Assembly: GCF_009911795.1 (NCBI RefSeq)
Contig: NZ_CP047898.1
Location: 2,976,001-3,040,000 of the forward strand
From: Pseudarthrobacter psychrotolerans
Lineage (GTDB): Bacteria > Actinomycetota > Actinomycetes > Actinomycetales > Micrococcaceae
Reading direction: 5' to 3'
Length of the DNA: 64,000 nucleotides
Made by a program: the position numbers and the translations under genes. Below, one piece after another: positions 17,306 to 26,517 of the stretch; the stretch's first letter is position 1, and the number at the start of each line of letters is the position of its first letter. Below the pieces are notes generated by a model. That model searched no databases, was not told the origin of the DNA, and saw nothing but the letters and a program-made list of their open reading frames with translations.

Positions 17306-17675
17306 AGCGGCGCTGACCGACGAGGACCGGTGGCCCTGGCTCAAACTCGTGGGCGCCGAGCTGGCCACAGACCACACCGACGGAATCGTCGTGGCTTGCT
17401 CGGCGCTCAAACGCGCCTACAGGGACGCAATCAGGGCCAAAGCACCCACGGCGGTATTCGTTCAACTCAACGTCGATCTCCCCGTTCTGGAAAACCGCGT
17501 GGCACACCGGCCCGGGCACTTCATGCCGCCGACGCTCCTCAGCTCTCAACTGGAAACCCTCGAGCCCCTTGAAGCCGACGAGGCCGGACTGACCGTGGCC
17601 ACCCAGGAAGGAATCGAGGCGACTGCCGACGACGTTATCTCCCAGCCCCGCAGCCTCCGTCCCGTTCTTAGCTGA
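17306..17675 (+). pseudogene. gntK: Gluconokinase, C-terminal fragment
   Basis: The frame reads ALTDEDRWPWLKLVGAEL, VVACSALKRAYRDAIR, VFVQLNVDLPVLENRVAHRP and GHFMPPTLLSSQLETLEPLE, all conserved in gluconate kinases. The N-terminal P-loop (GxSGSGKST) is absent, because the fragment begins about six bases from the truncated end of the oppositely oriented dctM. An internal GTG at 17349 could start a short product, but it would lack the ATP site. Confidence 0.85.
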
Positions 17676-17708
17676 GTCACTGCCGCGAACTCGCCCAAGC
17701 TCAGACGG

Positions 17709-18092
17709 TTAGCCTTCGCCGAGGTTTTCCCTGAGCAGGGCGCGGTGCTCGACGGCGGCCTGCCGGTGGAGTGCGCGGCCGGCGTCGGTGAGTTCCAGGA
17801 ACAGTGAGCGCCGGTCATCCTCGCAGGACTGGCGGGAAATGAGTCCGGCTTTGTCCAGCCGGTCCACCACCTTGGACATGGCGCTCTGGGTCATGGGCGT
17901 GCGCTCACCGAGTTGCTTCATGCGGCATGCCGCGTCGGTGCTTTCGGCCACGAGGTCCAGGATTTCAAACTCCGTCAGGCCGATGCTGAACTTCGATTCC
18001 AGGGCGCGGTCGATGGCGGCCGCGGTGCGGAAGTAGGTGCTCTGGATGCCGCGCCATTGATCAACCAGCTGGCGGTCCTGCGGTTTTGCCAT
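17709..18092 (-). CDS. MarR family transcriptional regulator
   Basis: A 127-residue MarR protein: dimerisation helices at both ends and a winged helix with MTQSAMSKVVDRLDKAGLIS as recognition helix and CEDDRRSLFLELTDAGRAL as wing. It is divergent from an MFS drug exporter with 84 bases between the starts, and that gap contains inverted repeats, so it most likely represses the exporter and itself. The inducer is unknown. Confidence 0.88.
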   Translation of the reverse strand: MAKPQDRQLVDQWRGIQSTYFRTAAAIDRALESKFSIGLTEFEILDLVAESTDAACRMKQLGERTPMTQSAMSKVVDRLDKAGLISRQSCEDDRRSLFLELTDAGRALHRQAAVEHRALLRENLGEG

Positions 18093-18125
18093 GCAGCGAT
18101 TCTAGTTCAAGACCAATTAAAAGTC

Positions 18126-18159
18126 CACGTCATAATATTCCTTGTCATTCAATGACGTG
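18126..18159. promoter_or_regulatory. Nested inverted repeats, probable MarR operator
   Basis: CACGTCAT (18126-18133) is repeated inverted as ATGACGTG (18152-18159), and inside the right half lies GTCATT-C-AATGAC (18144-18156). The block spans the AT-rich core between the divergent marR and MFS starts, where a dimeric MarR protein would cover both promoters. Binding is inferred from position and symmetry. Confidence 0.6.
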
Positions 18160-18176
18160 TCATATAAGTTGTAGCC

Positions 18177-19688
18177 ATGACTTCAACTTCCACCCTAGAA
18201 AGATCAGCCGGAGGCCGGCTCACCGCCGTGCGCTGGACCCGTGCCCAATGGATGCTCCTCCTGGTCCTGTGCACCGTCCTGGCACTCGACGCACTGGACG
18301 TCTCAATGGTCGGCGTCGCCCTGCCCTCGATCGGCAGCGAACTTCATCTCGGAACCGAATCCCTCCAGTGGATCGTCTCCGCCTACGTGCTCGGCTACGG
18401 AAGCCTGCTCCTGCTGGGCGGACGGATGGCGGACCTGCTCGGCCGCCGGAAAATCTTCCTCATCGCACTCAGCGTCTTCGCCGCAGCATCCCTGCTCGGC
18501 GGGCTCGTCGATGATCCAGCCCTGCTAATCGCCACCCGCTTCGTCAAGGGCCTGGCCGCCGCGTTCACGGCTCCCGCAGCCTTCTCGATCATCACCACCA
18601 ACTTCGCCGAAGGGCGCGAACGCAACCGCGCCTTGTCCATCTTCACCACTTTCGGCGCCAGCGGCTTCTCCCTCGGCCTGGTGGTGGGTGGCCTCATGAC
18701 CGCCCTGAGCTGGCGATGGACCTTCCTGGTCTCCGTTCCAGTGGCCGTGGCCGTTGTGATCCTTGGCCTGAGGTTCATCCCCCGGGACGGAGCCGCGGGC
18801 CAGGCCGCAGGCAAGGACACAACCGGGGAGCAGGAGAGCGGGCATGACGTCTGGGGCGCCATCACGCTCGCGGGCGGCATGCTGGGGCTGGTGTACACGC
18901 TGGTAGCGGCGCCGGGGAACGGCTGGGGATCTGTGGCAACTATCGCCGGATTCGTGGCCTCCACCGCGGTGCTGGCAGCGTTCGGCGTGATCGAAAACCG
19001 TGTCAAGCACCCCCTGATCCGGTTCAGCATCTTCAAGGAAGGCTGGGTTGCCCGGGCCAACCTCAGTGCCGTGGGGCTGTTCGGTTCCTACCTGAGTTTC
19101 CAGTTCATCCTGACGCTCTACCTGCAGTCCGTGCTGGGATGGAGCCCCCTTGGCATGGCTCTGGCGCTGCTCCCGACCGGCCTGCTGGTTGCCTCGAGCG
19201 CACCCTTCGCGGACCGGCTCATCGAGAGATTCGGCGCCCCGCGGCTGATCCTGACCGGACTGGCGTCGTTGACGCTCGGATACGTACTGTTCCTCCGCGT
19301 CGGCACCTCACCCAACTACGTGACCGACATCCTGCCGTCCGTCCTGCTGCTGGGGGTCGGTTTCGCCCTGGCCTTCCCGTCCATCAACGTCCAGGCCACC
19401 GCCGGCATCCGTGATTCCGAGCAAGGTCTGGCCGCAGGCCTGATCCAGACCAGCACCCAAGTCGGCGCCGCCCTGGTGCTGGCCGTCACCACGGCAATGG
19501 TGAGCGGTCACGGCAATGCGCCCGTCCCAGGTGCCGCCGTCGATGCGGCCGCGATGCTGGAACAGTACCGGCCGGGCCTGATCCTGAGTGCCGCGGTGGC
19601 CGTAGCTGCCCTCCTCGTTGCCGCGACTCCCAAGTTCTCGCTGGGCAAAAGGCGACAGCCGGCAGTGGAAACCGTCGGACGTCCATAG
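18177..19688 (+). CDS. MFS transporter, DHA2 family (drug efflux)
   Basis: A 503-residue protein with about 14 hydrophobic segments. Segment 1 ends ALDALDVSMVGVALPSIG, the DHA2 motif with D-x-x-x-V-x-x-A-L-P. The loop after segment 2 has the MFS motif GGRMADLLGRRK. Such proteins use the proton gradient to export drugs or cationic dyes through the cytoplasmic membrane. It is divergent from the MarR gene, its likely repressor. Length and motifs are complete. Confidence 0.9.
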   Translation: MTSTSTLERSAGGRLTAVRWTRAQWMLLLVLCTVLALDALDVSMVGVALPSIGSELHLGTESLQWIVSAYVLGYGSLLLLGGRMADLLGRRKIFLIALSVFAAASLLGGLVDDPALLIATRFVKGLAAAFTAPAAFSIITTNFAEGRERNRALSIFTTFGASGFSLGLVVGGLMTALSWRWTFLVSVPVAVAVVILGLRFIPRDGAAGQAAGKDTTGEQESGHDVWGAITLAGGMLGLVYTLVAAPGNGWGSVATIAGFVASTAVLAAFGVIENRVKHPLIRFSIFKEGWVARANLSAVGLFGSYLSFQFILTLYLQSVLGWSPLGMALALLPTGLLVASSAPFADRLIERFGAPRLILTGLASLTLGYVLFLRVGTSPNYVTDILPSVLLLGVGFALAFPSINVQATAGIRDSEQGLAAGLIQTSTQVGAALVLAVTTAMVSGHGNAPVPGAAVDAAAMLEQYRPGLILSAAVAVAALLVAATPKFSLGKRRQPAVETVGRP

Positions 19689-19707
19689 AAGCAGCCGAAG
19701 CCAGCGG

Positions 19708-19863
19708 CTACTCTTCGATCTCTCCCCCGAACGCGCGCAGGTGCTGGCGGAAGGTGAAGCTGGGGTCCGAGTGCGAGCCGCGACGTACTCCCCCAGGCGG
19801 GCCTGGGTCCGGAAGGTCGCCCAGGACGATGTCGTCGGCTGTAACGCTGTGCCGGGGCTGCAC
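19708..19863 (-). CDS. Small hypothetical protein
   Basis: A 51-codon frame from GTG at 19863 (VQPRHSVTADDIVLGDLPDP, ending FRQHLRAFGGEIEE), with AGGACC upstream. The composition looks protein-like rather than random. It could be a real small gene divergent from the next one, or the end of a lost larger gene. I do not recognise it. Confidence 0.35.
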   Translation of the reverse strand: MQPRHSVTADDIVLGDLPDPGPPGGVRRGSHSDPSFTFRQHLRAFGGEIEE

Positions 19864-19901
19864 GTCGGTCCTACACTGGTTTGCCCTCAGCGGTTGCGTG
19901 A

Positions 19902-20099
19902 ATGAGTGAGAAGATCATGGCGGTCATCGAGCAGGTTGGTGAAGGAAGGCACGTCGTAGCGTCGGATGGTGAAACCGACCCCGAAACAGGAGGCCTCGTC
20001 AACACCGTGATCGTGGGCTTTGCTGCGACGTCCAAGTTGCCCCGCCACACCGCAGAAAGGCTGCTGCGGATCGGCTACGTAAAGGTCGACAGGAAATGA
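19902..20099 (+). CDS. Small hypothetical protein
   Basis: Sixty-five residues from ATG at 19902 (an in-frame ATG at 19917 gives 60). The sequence has DGETDPETGGLVNTVIVGFA and LPRHTAERLLRIGYVKVDRK, a compact alpha/beta-looking protein with a basic end. It is followed by a strong hairpin terminator. No family recognised. Confidence 0.5.
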   Translation: MSEKIMAVIEQVGEGRHVVASDGETDPETGGLVNTVIVGFAATSKLPRHTAERLLRIGYVKVDRK

Positions 20100-20125
20100 C
20101 GAACTAGCGTCCGCCGCGAAAGAAC

Positions 20126-20161
20126 AGCGGACGACGGCGGGATGTCCCGCCGTCGTCCGCT
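20126..20161. terminator. Strong bidirectional terminator hairpin
   Basis: AGCGGACGACGGCGGGA and its exact reverse complement form a 17-bp stem around TG, and outer AAAGA/TCTTT bases extend the symmetry. It lies between the convergent small gene and the ThDP-enzyme operon, so it can stop both. Confidence 0.85.
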
Positions 20162-20179
20162 GCTCTTTCAGTACCTGGC

Positions 20180-21934
20180 TCAGTAGGCCTTAACGCGCTG
20201 TTCCACGATGAGATGGATGAGGGCGAAGACGCCGTCCTCGTCGATGGCCGCCAGGGCGGCGTCCAGTGCGGCCGGAACGTCACAGTCCTCGGTGACAGTG
20301 ATCCCGAATCCGCCGAAGGCCCGGGCCATCAGGCCGAAGTCCGGGTTCTTCAGCTGGGTTCCGGAGACGCGTGAGGGATAGTGACGCTCCTGGTGGGTGC
20401 GGATGGTGCCGTATTCCTGGTTGTCCATAACGATCACCAGCGGCGTGGCCCCATACTGGGCCGCGGTGGCCAGCTCCTGGCCGTTCATGAGGAACTCCCC
20501 GTCCCCGGCGATGGTGACCACGCGGCGCCGGGGTTCGGCCAGCGATGCCGCGATGGCCGAAGGGACGGAGTAGCCCATAGAGCCGTTACGGGCACTGATC
20601 ATGGAGGCGTAGCGGCGGGTGGGAAAGTAGCGGTGGGCCCAGTTGGTGTGCTCCCCCGCGCCGAACGTCACCAGTGAATCCTCGGGCAGCCTTGGCACCA
20701 GGTTCGCCATCAACGTGTCCATCCTCGCCTGCCCCGCTGCCGGCGCCGCCGGCGGTAGCGCGGCGAACCGCTCCTGCTCGCCCCGCATCCGGTCGGTCCA
20801 TGCTTTCCACTCTTCCTTCGCCGGCAGGTCGATACCTGCAAGGTCGCGGACAAAAGCCTCGGGCTTGGCCAGGATCTGCCGGGAAACGGGTCCCGACCGG
20901 CCACGGAGTGAGGGGTCGGCTGTGACCAGGAAGTTCTTTTTGTTCCAGTCCTGCCGGCAGACGAATCCGTCCGTAATCACGTCGCCCGGCACCGTCCCCA
21001 CAAACACCAGCAGGTCGGTTTCCTCAAACAAGTCGTACGTTGGGCGGGGGCGGCCGTAGCCAATGGGGCCCACGTAGGACGGGGAATCGAAGGAGACCGT
21101 TCCCTGCGTCCGCCATTCAGCTGCCGCCGGAATATGGTGCCGTTCCAGCCATTCGGTCAGCTGGTCAGCTGCTGCCTGCGTCCAGTCGTTGCCGCCGGTG
21201 ACGAAGAGCGGCTTGCTGGATTCTGCCAGCGCAGCCTCCAGGGCGGCGGCGTCGGACGTGCTCATGCCGCCTGCCGCCACCGGAATGGCGGGGTGCAGCG
21301 CCGGGTCAATCTGCTGCCGGATAACGTCCTCCGGCAGGCCCACCACCACCGGGCCCGGCCGCCCGCTCATGGCCGCAAACATCGCCTCGGCCACGATCTC
21401 GGACGCCCGCTCCGCGTGGTCAAGGACCATGACGCGCTTCGCTCCCGTACCAAACCAAGCCTTGATGTCGAACTCCTGGAACGCCTCGCGGTCCCGGTGC
21501 GCGAAAGGGATCAGGCCGACGAACAGCAGCATGGGGGTGGAGTCCTGCCAAGCGGTGTGCAGCCCCACGTGCGCGTTAGCCGCGCCGGGCCCCCGAGTCA
21601 CCATCGCTATGCCCGGCCGCTGGTACATCTTACCGTCCGCCTCGGCCATGTAGGCGGCACCGCCCTCGTGCCGGCAGACGATTGTTTCAATATCCGAGTT
21701 GTGCAGGCCGTCCAAAACGTCCAGGAAGCTCTCGCCGGGAACCACATAGCTGCGCTCCACACCATGGGCCACGAGCGAATCAACAATCACGTGCCCGGCT
21801 GATTTCAGTGCCTGGCCGGCCCCGGCGTGGGGCACCTCCGAATGGCTTGCCTGCCGGGCGTCTTGCTCGGAATTCCCGACGGCGGCGGGCAGGGTGTGGG
21901 ATGCGGTCAGGGTTGCTTCGGTTTCCGTTGTCAT
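20180..21934 (-). CDS. ThDP-dependent enzyme, acetolactate-synthase-like
   Basis: About 584 residues from the ATG at 21934; the open frame extends further but without a good start. The N-terminal ThDP domain has the cofactor-activating Glu in VCRHEGGAAYMAEADGK, a central domain follows, and the C-terminal domain has the ThDP motif GDGEFLMNGQELATAAQYG ending in MDNQEYG. The family includes acetolactate synthase, benzoylformate decarboxylase and oxalyl-CoA decarboxylase. The catalytic residues near the active site do not let me choose among them. It is last in the PucR-glutaminase-permease operon, so a step in amino-acid or keto-acid catabolism is likely. Confidence 0.82.
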   Translation of the reverse strand: MTTETEATLTASHTLPAAVGNSEQDARQASHSEVPHAGAGQALKSAGHVIVDSLVAHGVERSYVVPGESFLDVLDGLHNSDIETIVCRHEGGAAYMAEADGKMYQRPGIAMVTRGPGAANAHVGLHTAWQDSTPMLLFVGLIPFAHRDREAFQEFDIKAWFGTGAKRVMVLDHAERASEIVAEAMFAAMSGRPGPVVVGLPEDVIRQQIDPALHPAIPVAAGGMSTSDAAALEAALAESSKPLFVTGGNDWTQAAADQLTEWLERHHIPAAAEWRTQGTVSFDSPSYVGPIGYGRPRPTYDLFEETDLLVFVGTVPGDVITDGFVCRQDWNKKNFLVTADPSLRGRSGPVSRQILAKPEAFVRDLAGIDLPAKEEWKAWTDRMRGEQERFAALPPAAPAAGQARMDTLMANLVPRLPEDSLVTFGAGEHTNWAHRYFPTRRYASMISARNGSMGYSVPSAIAASLAEPRRRVVTIAGDGEFLMNGQELATAAQYGATPLVIVMDNQEYGTIRTHQERHYPSRVSGTQLKNPDFGLMARAFGGFGITVTEDCDVPAALDAALAAIDEDGVFALIHLIVEQRVKAY

Positions 21935-21989
21935 GGGCTTTCTTTGGCTGTTTGGACTGGTTTGGCGTTCGTAGCGGATGGCGCGGGCT

Positions 21990-23510
21990 TTATCTGAAGG
22001 ACTCCGCGGGTGGGTTGGCGATGACGGGGGCGGTGCCGGTGAAGCCGTCGCGGGTTTCGGCGATTTCACGGATCCGCTGGCGGCATGCGTACCAGCCGAA
22101 GACCATCAGTACGCAGGCGATGGCCGTGACCAGCATGGTGAGCGGGGATTCGATGAAGACCATGATGAGGACGCCGGCGAGGAAGAGCAGGGAGAGGTAG
22201 CCGGTGTAGGGGGCGCCGAACATGCGGAACGACGGGCGTTTGAGCCAGCCTTTGTTGGCCCAGCGTTGCAGTTGGATCTGACAGAGGACGATGGTTGCCC
22301 ACGTCATGACGATGCCGACGGAGGCGACGTTGAGGACGATTTCGAAGGCTTGTGCGGGGACGAGGTAGTTCAGGGGGACGCCGAGGAGGGAGACGCCGGC
22401 GGTGATGGCGATGCCGCCGTAGGGGACGCCTGCCTTGTTCATGCGGCCCGCGAACTTCGGGGCGGAACCGTTGACGGACATGGAGCGAAGGATGCGGCCG
22501 GTGGAATATAGGCCGGCGTTGAGCGAGGAGAGCGCGGCGGTGAGGACCACCAGGTTCATGATCACGTCCACACCCTGGATGCCGATGGAGCCGAAGAACG
22601 TCACGAACGGGCTGACGCCCTTTTCGTAGGAGGTGTAGGGGAGGAGGAGGGCGAGGAGGATGACGGAGCCGATGTAGAAGACGGCGATGCGGAAGACCAC
22701 GGAGTTGATGGCTTTGGGCATGATTTTTTCGGGGTTCTCGGTTTCGCCGGCGGCGGTGCCGACGAGTTCGATGGAGGCGTAGGCGAACAGGACGCCCTGC
22801 ATCAGGATGATCATGGGGAGCAGGCCGTTGGGGAAGACGCCGCCGTTGTCCGAGAGCAGGCTCAGGCCCACCGGCTGGCCGCCCACGGGGGTGCCGAAGA
22901 TGACGAAGTAGGTGCCGACGACGAGGAAGACCACCAGGGCGGCGACCTTGATGATGGCGAACCAGAACTCGAGTTCACCGAAGACCTTGACGGAGACGAG
23001 GTTCAGGGCGAGGACCACCACGAGGGCGATCAGGGCCCAGGCCCACTGCGGGACGGCCGCCATCCAGGGGATGTAGTTGCCGAAGAAATTCATGTAGAGC
23101 GCGGCCGCGGTGATGTCCACGATGGTGGTGGTGGCCCAGTTGATCCAGTAAAACCAGCCGGAGACGAACGCGGCCTTCTCGCCGAAGAACTCCCGGGCGT
23201 AGGAGACAAACGAGCCCGACGACGGGCGGTGCAGCACCAGTTCGCCCAGTGCCCGCAGGATGAGGAACGCGAAGAAGCCGCAGACTGCGTAGGCGATGAC
23301 CAGCGACGGGCCGGCGGCGTTGAGCCGGCCGCCGGCGCCGAGGAACAGGCCGGTGCCGATCGCGCCGCCGATGGCGATCATCTGGATCTGCCGCGGTTTG
23401 AGGTTCTTGTGGTAGCCCTTGTCCTCCGCGTGGAGGGCAGACTCAGAGGCGTGCGCGTGGCCGCCGTCGGCCTGTTTCAGTACAACCTCGTCATTGGGGT
23501 TGATGGGCAT
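21990..23510 (-). CDS. Amino acid permease (APC family, GabP/AnsP-like)
   Basis: A 506-residue transporter from the ATG at 23510, with AAAGGATC just upstream. A hydrophilic N-terminus with [20 protein letters not shown] opens the first helix (the APC signature), then about 12 membrane segments and a hydrophilic tail. [20 protein letters not shown] fits the amino-acid-transporter subfamily. It should import an amino acid or GABA with protons. Glutaminase lies upstream and a ThDP enzyme 55 bases downstream, making glutamine, glutamate or GABA plausible substrates by context only. Confidence 0.88.
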   Translation of the reverse strand: MPINPNDEVVLKQADGGHAHASESALHAEDKGYHKNLKPRQIQMIAIGGAIGTGLFLGAGGRLNAAGPSLVIAYAVCGFFAFLILRALGELVLHRPSSGSFVSYAREFFGEKAAFVSGWFYWINWATTTIVDITAAALYMNFFGNYIPWMAAVPQWAWALIALVVVLALNLVSVKVFGELEFWFAIIKVAALVVFLVVGTYFVIFGTPVGGQPVGLSLLSDNGGVFPNGLLPMIILMQGVLFAYASIELVGTAAGETENPEKIMPKAINSVVFRIAVFYIGSVILLALLLPYTSYEKGVSPFVTFFGSIGIQGVDVIMNLVVLTAALSSLNAGLYSTGRILRSMSVNGSAPKFAGRMNKAGVPYGGIAITAGVSLLGVPLNYLVPAQAFEIVLNVASVGIVMTWATIVLCQIQLQRWANKGWLKRPSFRMFGAPYTGYLSLLFLAGVLIMVFIESPLTMLVTAIACVLMVFGWYACRQRIREIAETRDGFTGTAPVIANPPAESFR

Positions 23511-23583
23511 GGTTGATCCTTTCGATAGGGAGAAGATCCTGCTGGGTTGGGAAAGAAGTTGTGGGGGTGTGCAACCTGGGGGT

Positions 23584-24516
23584 TTAGAAGACGGACCAGC
23601 CGGTGCGGTCGGAAAGGTCGGCGAGAGCGGCGGTGCCGGCCAGGGAGTTTCCTTTGGCGTCCAGCCGCGGGCTCCACACGCAAATAACGCATTCACCTGG
23701 AACGATGACCAGGATCCCGCCGCCCACACCGCTTTTTCCGGGAAGGCCCACGCGGTAGGCGAATTCGCCCGCGGCGTCGTACATCCCGCACGTCAGCATG
23801 ATGGAGCCGATGCGTTTCGCGTCACTGGGGGAAACCACTGTTCCGAGCGCTCCTTGGCCGTCGCGGGCGAGGAAGAGTCCGGCTTTGGCGAGTTCAACGC
23901 AGGTCATCATGATGGAGCATTGGCGGACGTAGTTTTCCACCACTGATTCCGCGGCCTGCCTCAGGTTGCCGAAGCCCTTCAGGAAGTGCGCCAACGCCAG
24001 GTTGCGGCTGCTGCTGGAAAGCTCGCTGGCTGCCGCGGCCTCATCGATGAAGGGCCCTGTGCTGCCCGCCTGGGCGGTGAGGAACCGCAACACCTGGGTG
24101 GCGGCGTCGGACGTTTCTTCCATCAGGTGATCGGTGACCACCAGGGCGCCGGCGTTGATGAAAGGGTTCCGCGGGATGCCGTGCTCCAGTTCCAGCTGGA
24201 CCAGGGAGTTAAACGAGGTGCCGGACGGTTCGCGCAGCACGCGGGACCACAGCGAACCGGAGCTGTCGCCTCGAAGCGCCATTGCCAGCGTGAACACCTT
24301 GGAGATGCTTTGGATGGAAAAGGGGACGTCGGCATCGCCGGAACGGAACACCTCACCGGAAGTGGTGGCGACGGCGATCCCGAACCGGTCGAAAGGTACC
24401 GCTGCCAGGAGGGGGATGTTGGCCGGGACAGAACCGGTTTCCCGCTGTGGCCTGTGGCTGCGGACGATGTGGTCCAGTATTGGGTCCAACGGCGGTGCTT
24501 TGAGTGCTGTAGTCAT
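23584..24516 (-). CDS. glsA: Glutaminase
   Basis: A 310-residue serine-dependent beta-lactamase-like glutaminase that hydrolyses L-glutamine to glutamate and ammonia. Visible family motifs are [10 protein letters not shown] with the catalytic Ser-x-x-Lys, the [10 protein letters not shown] motif, the Tyr of [13 protein letters not shown], and [13 protein letters not shown] near the end. The length is standard. Its start overlaps the stop of the PucR gene (ATGA), so the two are translationally coupled, and the permease follows 73 bases later. Confidence 0.93.
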   Translation of the reverse strand: MTTALKAPPLDPILDHIVRSHRPQRETGSVPANIPLLAAVPFDRFGIAVATTSGEVFRSGDADVPFSIQSISKVFTLAMALRGDSSGSLWSRVLREPSGTSFNSLVQLELEHGIPRNPFINAGALVVTDHLMEETSDAATQVLRFLTAQAGSTGPFIDEAAAASELSSSSRNLALAHFLKGFGNLRQAAESVVENYVRQCSIMMTCVELAKAGLFLARDGQGALGTVVSPSDAKRIGSIMLTCGMYDAAGEFAYRVGLPGKSGVGGGILVIVPGECVICVWSPRLDAKGNSLAGTAALADLSDRTGWSVF

Positions 24517-26111
24517 TTCCTGCCCAGTTGTTCTTTAGGTGTGCCGGCCCATTCCTGGATGTGGAGCAGGGCCACCAGCGAGTCCCGCGGGTTGCCAAAA
24601 TTCAGGCCGGTGGCCCGGGATGCCTTGCTGATCCGGTAATAGACGGTGTTTTTGTGCAGCCCCATCCTGCTGGCGCACTCGGCGACGTCGAGCGAGGCTT
24701 CGAAGTACGCGTGCAGGGTTTCCGCGAGTTCGGCGTCCTGCCGCAGCAGGGCGGAAAGACTGCGGTGGCGGAACGTGGAGGACGTGAAATTCTGAACCGC
24801 CTCGCGGAAGAGGATCTCTCCCTCGAAGTCGTCCACCGTGGCAACGCCCCTGTCCGAAGACGTGCCCACACAACTCAACAGGGCCTCGGTGATCCGGGTG
24901 GTTGAGTGCAGGGACAGCAGGTCCGGGGCTACCGGACCGACGGCTGCGAACGGGCTGATGCCGAGGTGCTTGCCGGCATCCCGGACGATGGACTCGGCCA
25001 GGCTCCGCAGTCCGGGCTCCGCGGAGGTTGACTGCAGGCCAGGAACAATTACGGCAGTGTCGCCCTTGAACTGGCCCACGACGGCGGACGCCTTGTAGGC
25101 GGCCGCGTGGATGGACGCCAGATTGGCGAGTTCGCCGTGCTTCAGCGCTGCGTCGTCGGCTTGGGCTTCGGAATCGGGCATTCCTATCAGGATCAGTGCG
25201 GCCGGGCGCTCAGCGGAGATCTTCTCGCTGTGAGCACTGGCAGCGGCTTCCGCCGAACCTGACAGGATCCGCACAATGCGGTCCTCGCGCATGTGCACAG
25301 ACTGCTGGTTGCGGTGTCGGATCAGCTCGGCGGAGGCGCGCGCAGCAGATCCTTTCAGTACATAGTCAACGTCCGGGCCGAAGCCGTCCCCGGTTTCCTG
25401 CAGCCAGATGTAGCCCATGATCCGGTCCCCGGCGAACAGTGTGACGGCCACCCGTTCCCGCAGCCCGTCCTGCGGCCGGGCCGGTACCCGCACCGGCATC
25501 CGGGTCCTGTGCAGTTCACGGTAGGCGCCCAGGTCCTTCAGCAGGAGCTCGTATTTACGCGGACCACGCCGGGCCAGGATGGAGGCCTTGCGCAGCTCGT
25601 CGATGTCGTTCGAAACGGTGGAGTATGCCAGGACCTTGTTGGCGGCGTCTTCGATGACCACGTGGCTGGATGTGAGCCTGGCCGTGGTCTGGGCGATGGC
25701 AAACAGGTCCTCTTCCAGCAGCGTCAGCACTTCGCTCTGGTAGCTGCGCGGCTGGATGCGGTCCTTGGCGATGGAAAGCAGCCGGTCCCAGTCAGCCCCC
25801 GGATCCACCAGGAGCAGGCCCGTGCCGGCATCGCGGAGCAGTTCTTCGGCTTCGGCGAGCTCTTCACGTCTTCCCTTGACGGCCACAACCGGCGGAGGGT
25901 TCTTCAGGAGCCGCCGCAGCGCGGGCAAAGCCGAGCGGCCGCGGACGCCGATCAGCAGGACAAAGGCTGCGCCGCCGTCGTACGTTTCATCATCCGCATC
26001 CACGATCAGGAACCGTTCGATCGCAGAGCTGGCCGGGGCCGGCCGGAGGATGAGGCTGGCGAAACCCAAGGGGAGGTCCGAGAGAATATCGTCCACCGTA
26101 ACCGCTGCCAT
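24513..26111 (-). CDS. PucR/CdaR family transcriptional regulator
   Basis: A 532-residue protein with an N-terminal PucR-type sensory domain (about 1-125), a central region (about 150-400) and a C-terminal HTH: LDVAECASRMGLHKNTVYYR is the PucR recognition helix. PucR proteins activate nitrogen or purine catabolism genes. It is the first gene of the leftward operon with glutaminase, permease and ThDP enzyme and probably controls it in response to a nitrogen compound. The 400-base region upstream holds its promoter and two hairpins. Confidence 0.88.
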   Translation of the reverse strand: MAAVTVDDILSDLPLGFASLILRPAPASSAIERFLIVDADDETYDGGAAFVLLIGVRGRSALPALRRLLKNPPPVVAVKGRREELAEAEELLRDAGTGLLLVDPGADWDRLLSIAKDRIQPRSYQSEVLTLLEEDLFAIAQTTARLTSSHVVIEDAANKVLAYSTVSNDIDELRKASILARRGPRKYELLLKDLGAYRELHRTRMPVRVPARPQDGLRERVAVTLFAGDRIMGYIWLQETGDGFGPDVDYVLKGSAARASAELIRHRNQQSVHMREDRIVRILSGSAEAAASAHSEKISAERPAALILIGMPDSEAQADDAALKHGELANLASIHAAAYKASAVVGQFKGDTAVIVPGLQSTSAEPGLRSLAESIVRDAGKHLGISPFAAVGPVAPDLLSLHSTTRITEALLSCVGTSSDRGVATVDDFEGEILFREAVQNFTSSTFRHRSLSALLRQDAELAETLHAYFEASLDVAECASRMGLHKNTVYYRISKASRATGLNFGNPRDSLVALLHIQEWAGTPKEQLGRK

Positions 26112-26517
26112 GGGCTTCCTTCTGCGTCGATCTGGCCGAACGGCTCTGTCCGGTCACTTCATGCTATCGAGGCGCGCTCCCCCAAAATATGGAAGAGAAC
26201 CCAAATGCAGTGGCAGTTTTTCGGTTGGCGGACCAAGTTTCCACGGTTCTTGGCCATGTATGGCCTAGCGCCGGCCCGAGCGGCCGTCAGCGCTGCCGTC
26301 ACGGCCAGCCACCACCGTCGGACGCTTGTTTTTGGTTGGAAGCCCCCACGCGAGTTGGACTCCAGCGCGGGGGCTTCCGGGTTTCGGTGGGGGACCGAAA
26401 CCGGGATCAATCTATCGAATCTGCGCGGGCGCAAGAACGGAAAATGGCTGTCTCCCCCAAATCTTGTGTGAACCTTGAGCCGGCCCGCATCGAGCCGGAC
26501 AGCCTAACCCCGGCCGC
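26112..26517. other. Regulatory gap upstream of the PucR operon
   Basis: No gene in 406 bases. It contains the PucR operon promoter region on the left and the tandem hairpins listed separately. The bases 26225-26280 also carry a GGCCATG-TAT-GGCC partial palindrome. ORFs on either strand lack codon bias. Confidence 0.5.
26338..26402. promoter_or_regulatory. Tandem hairpins upstream of the PucR operon
   Basis: Hairpin 1: GGAAGCCCCCACGC (26338-26351) pairs with GCGCGGGGGCTTCC (26365-26378), 14 positions with one G-T type mismatch. Hairpin 2 follows after one base: GGTTTCGGT (26380-26388), loop GGGGG, ACCGAAACC (26394-26402), perfect 9-bp stem. Neither is followed by a clear T run in either direction. 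They could end the lipoprotein transcript, or form a structured leader or protein-binding element for the pucR operon. Confidence 0.5.
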
